Shown: positions 5,515 to 6,174 of the stretch, in pieces
Layout: every line of letters starts with the position of its first letter
Position numbering within the stretch: position 1 is the first letter of the stretch
NCBI GenBank assembly: GCA_030042335.1
Contig: JASHZW010000176.1
Coordinates: 1 to 6,174 of the forward strand
Length of the DNA: 6,174 nt
Direction of reading: 5' to 3'
Origin: Nitrososphaerales archaeon
GTDB lineage: Archaea; Thermoproteota; Nitrososphaeria; Nitrososphaerales; UBA183
Made by a program: the position numbers and the translations under genes
The notes under the pieces: model-generated
The model's database searches: none
What the model was told of the DNA's origin: nothing
The model's input: only the letters and a program-made list of their open reading frames with translations

Positions 5515-6174
5515 ATGTCAACCGTAATAACGGAACCAGCGGCGGATGTAGTAGTGATGGGGCTCGGCGCCTTCGGCGGAGACATCGCCACCAAAGCATG
5601 TCTTGCCGGGTACAAAACCGTCGGAATAACTTGGGGGCCCTACTGGGACTACTTGAGCGACTTCGCGCCAGTGAAGTACGACGAATGGGGAATTGGCTTT
5701 ATGAGAAAGTTTGACCACCCATTGATATCGTATACCTACACGATTAGAAACAACGAAAACCAGATGGCGCTACCATTTAGGCGCAATACCTATGGGCAGA
5801 TCCATAGCTCCGGCTACGGGGTAGGAGGGGCAACACAGCACTATGGCGGGCAGATGGGTAGGTATGGTCCTTGGGTCTATCAGATGCTCTCGGAGACGGT
5901 CAGCACCTATGGACAGAGTTTCCTCGACGCAGCCGTCCCGAATAACGACATCCAGGACTATCCCGTAACATACACGGACCTCGTTCCGTACTGGCAGGAC
6001 TGGGAGATGGGCTGGGGTGTCTGCGGGACTAACCAGGAACCGTTCTATCCGAATTCGACCTATCCATATCCACCGAATCCTACTACGCCCATCGCCGAGG
6101 CCTACAGCACCGCAGCCACTGCGCTCGGATATCACCCGAACCCGTTCCCGACCTCGCTGGCATCAATGCCTTTC
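5515..6174 (+). CDS. GMC-type FAD oxidoreductase, large subunit of the exported dehydrogenase (partial, 3' end outside window)
   Basis: An open frame of 220 codons from ATG 5515 to the window edge with no stop; a full family member would be about 550-600 residues, so over half is missing. The N-terminus has the Rossmann FAD motif G16-L-G18-A-F-G21, and residues 102-116 hold the second GMC block (YGVGGATQHYGGQMGRYG). Further on, YPVTYTDLVPYWQDWE (about 148-163) resembles the conserved region of gluconate 2-dehydrogenase-type flavoproteins. No signal peptide is visible, which fits export together with the Tat-bearing small subunit 2 nt upstream. An oddity: the acidic residue that normally follows the second strand and binds the FAD ribose (E in VxLExGP) appears to be T39. 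The sequence is rich in Tyr, Trp and Pro. Likely reaction: oxidation of a sugar, sugar acid or alcohol outside the membrane. A cytochrome or other electron acceptor might be encoded downstream. Confidence 0.85.
   Translation, partial: MSTVITEPAADVVVMGLGAFGGDIATKACLAGYKTVGITWGPYWDYLSDFAPVKYDEWGIGFMRKFDHPLISYTYTIRNNENQMALPFRRNTYGQIHSSGYGVGGATQHYGGQMGRYGPWVYQMLSETVSTYGQSFLDAAVPNNDIQDYPVTYTDLVPYWQDWEMGWGVCGTNQEPFYPNSTYPYPPNPTTPIAEAYSTAATALGYHPNPFPTSLASMPF

Noticed and set aside
5244..5714. A plus-strand open frame across the small-subunit/flavoprotein junction
   Set aside because: It is out of frame with two recognised genes that together cover it, and its Ser/Arg-rich product has no motif.
5770..6135. 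A minus-strand open frame opposite the GMC gene
   Set aside because: The plus strand carries the GMC signature block and continues to the window edge; the antisense frame is a shadow.

Overview
The window looks like archaeal chromosome, probably from a heterotrophic member of the Thermoproteota/Nitrososphaeria or Thermoplasmata; the exact lineage is a guess. The main reason is promoter layout. Two genes (starts at 60 and 4319) have a TATATA box centred about 26-28 nt before the ATG and no Shine-Dalgarno sequence, which is the pattern of archaeal leaderless transcripts. Genes inside operons instead have a GGAGG site. A DrrA/DrrB-type exporter, a stand-alone VKOR, a four-CBS protein and an IS200-type transposase fit this assignment.

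Layout: (1) 1-1861, an AT-rich promoter with a 14-bp palindrome, then a two-gene ABC exporter operon (ATPase with DrrA-type C-terminal domain; ABC-2 permease). (2) 1938-3092, a protein with four CBS motifs followed by a C-terminal domain whose predicted secondary structure has the order seen in ribosome hibernation factor HPF/S30AE. (3) 3109-3534 on the minus strand, a stand-alone VKOR-type disulfide-generating membrane protein, convergent with the CBS gene. (4) about 3600-4245, a small IS200/IS605 element with both end hairpins intact but a dead tnpA (one frameshift and one in-frame stop). (5) 4242-4294, a 14-bp direct repeat and a TATA box driving a dehydrogenase operon: a Tat-exported, coiled-coil-tethered subunit of the gluconate 2-dehydrogenase subunit 3 family (4319-5512), then a GMC-type FAD flavoprotein (from 5515) that runs off the window.

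How the genes work together: the exporter pair is one membrane machine. The small subunit and the flavoprotein should form one extracytoplasmic dehydrogenase, with the small subunit carrying the only Tat signal and the flavoprotein travelling with it. VKOR would supply disulfides to exported proteins, but the visible dehydrogenase subunits have almost no cysteine, so no direct link is shown. The CBS-HPF protein is the most interesting single gene: it could couple adenine-nucleotide sensing to ribosome dormancy. I see no CRISPR array, tRNA, rRNA or defence system.
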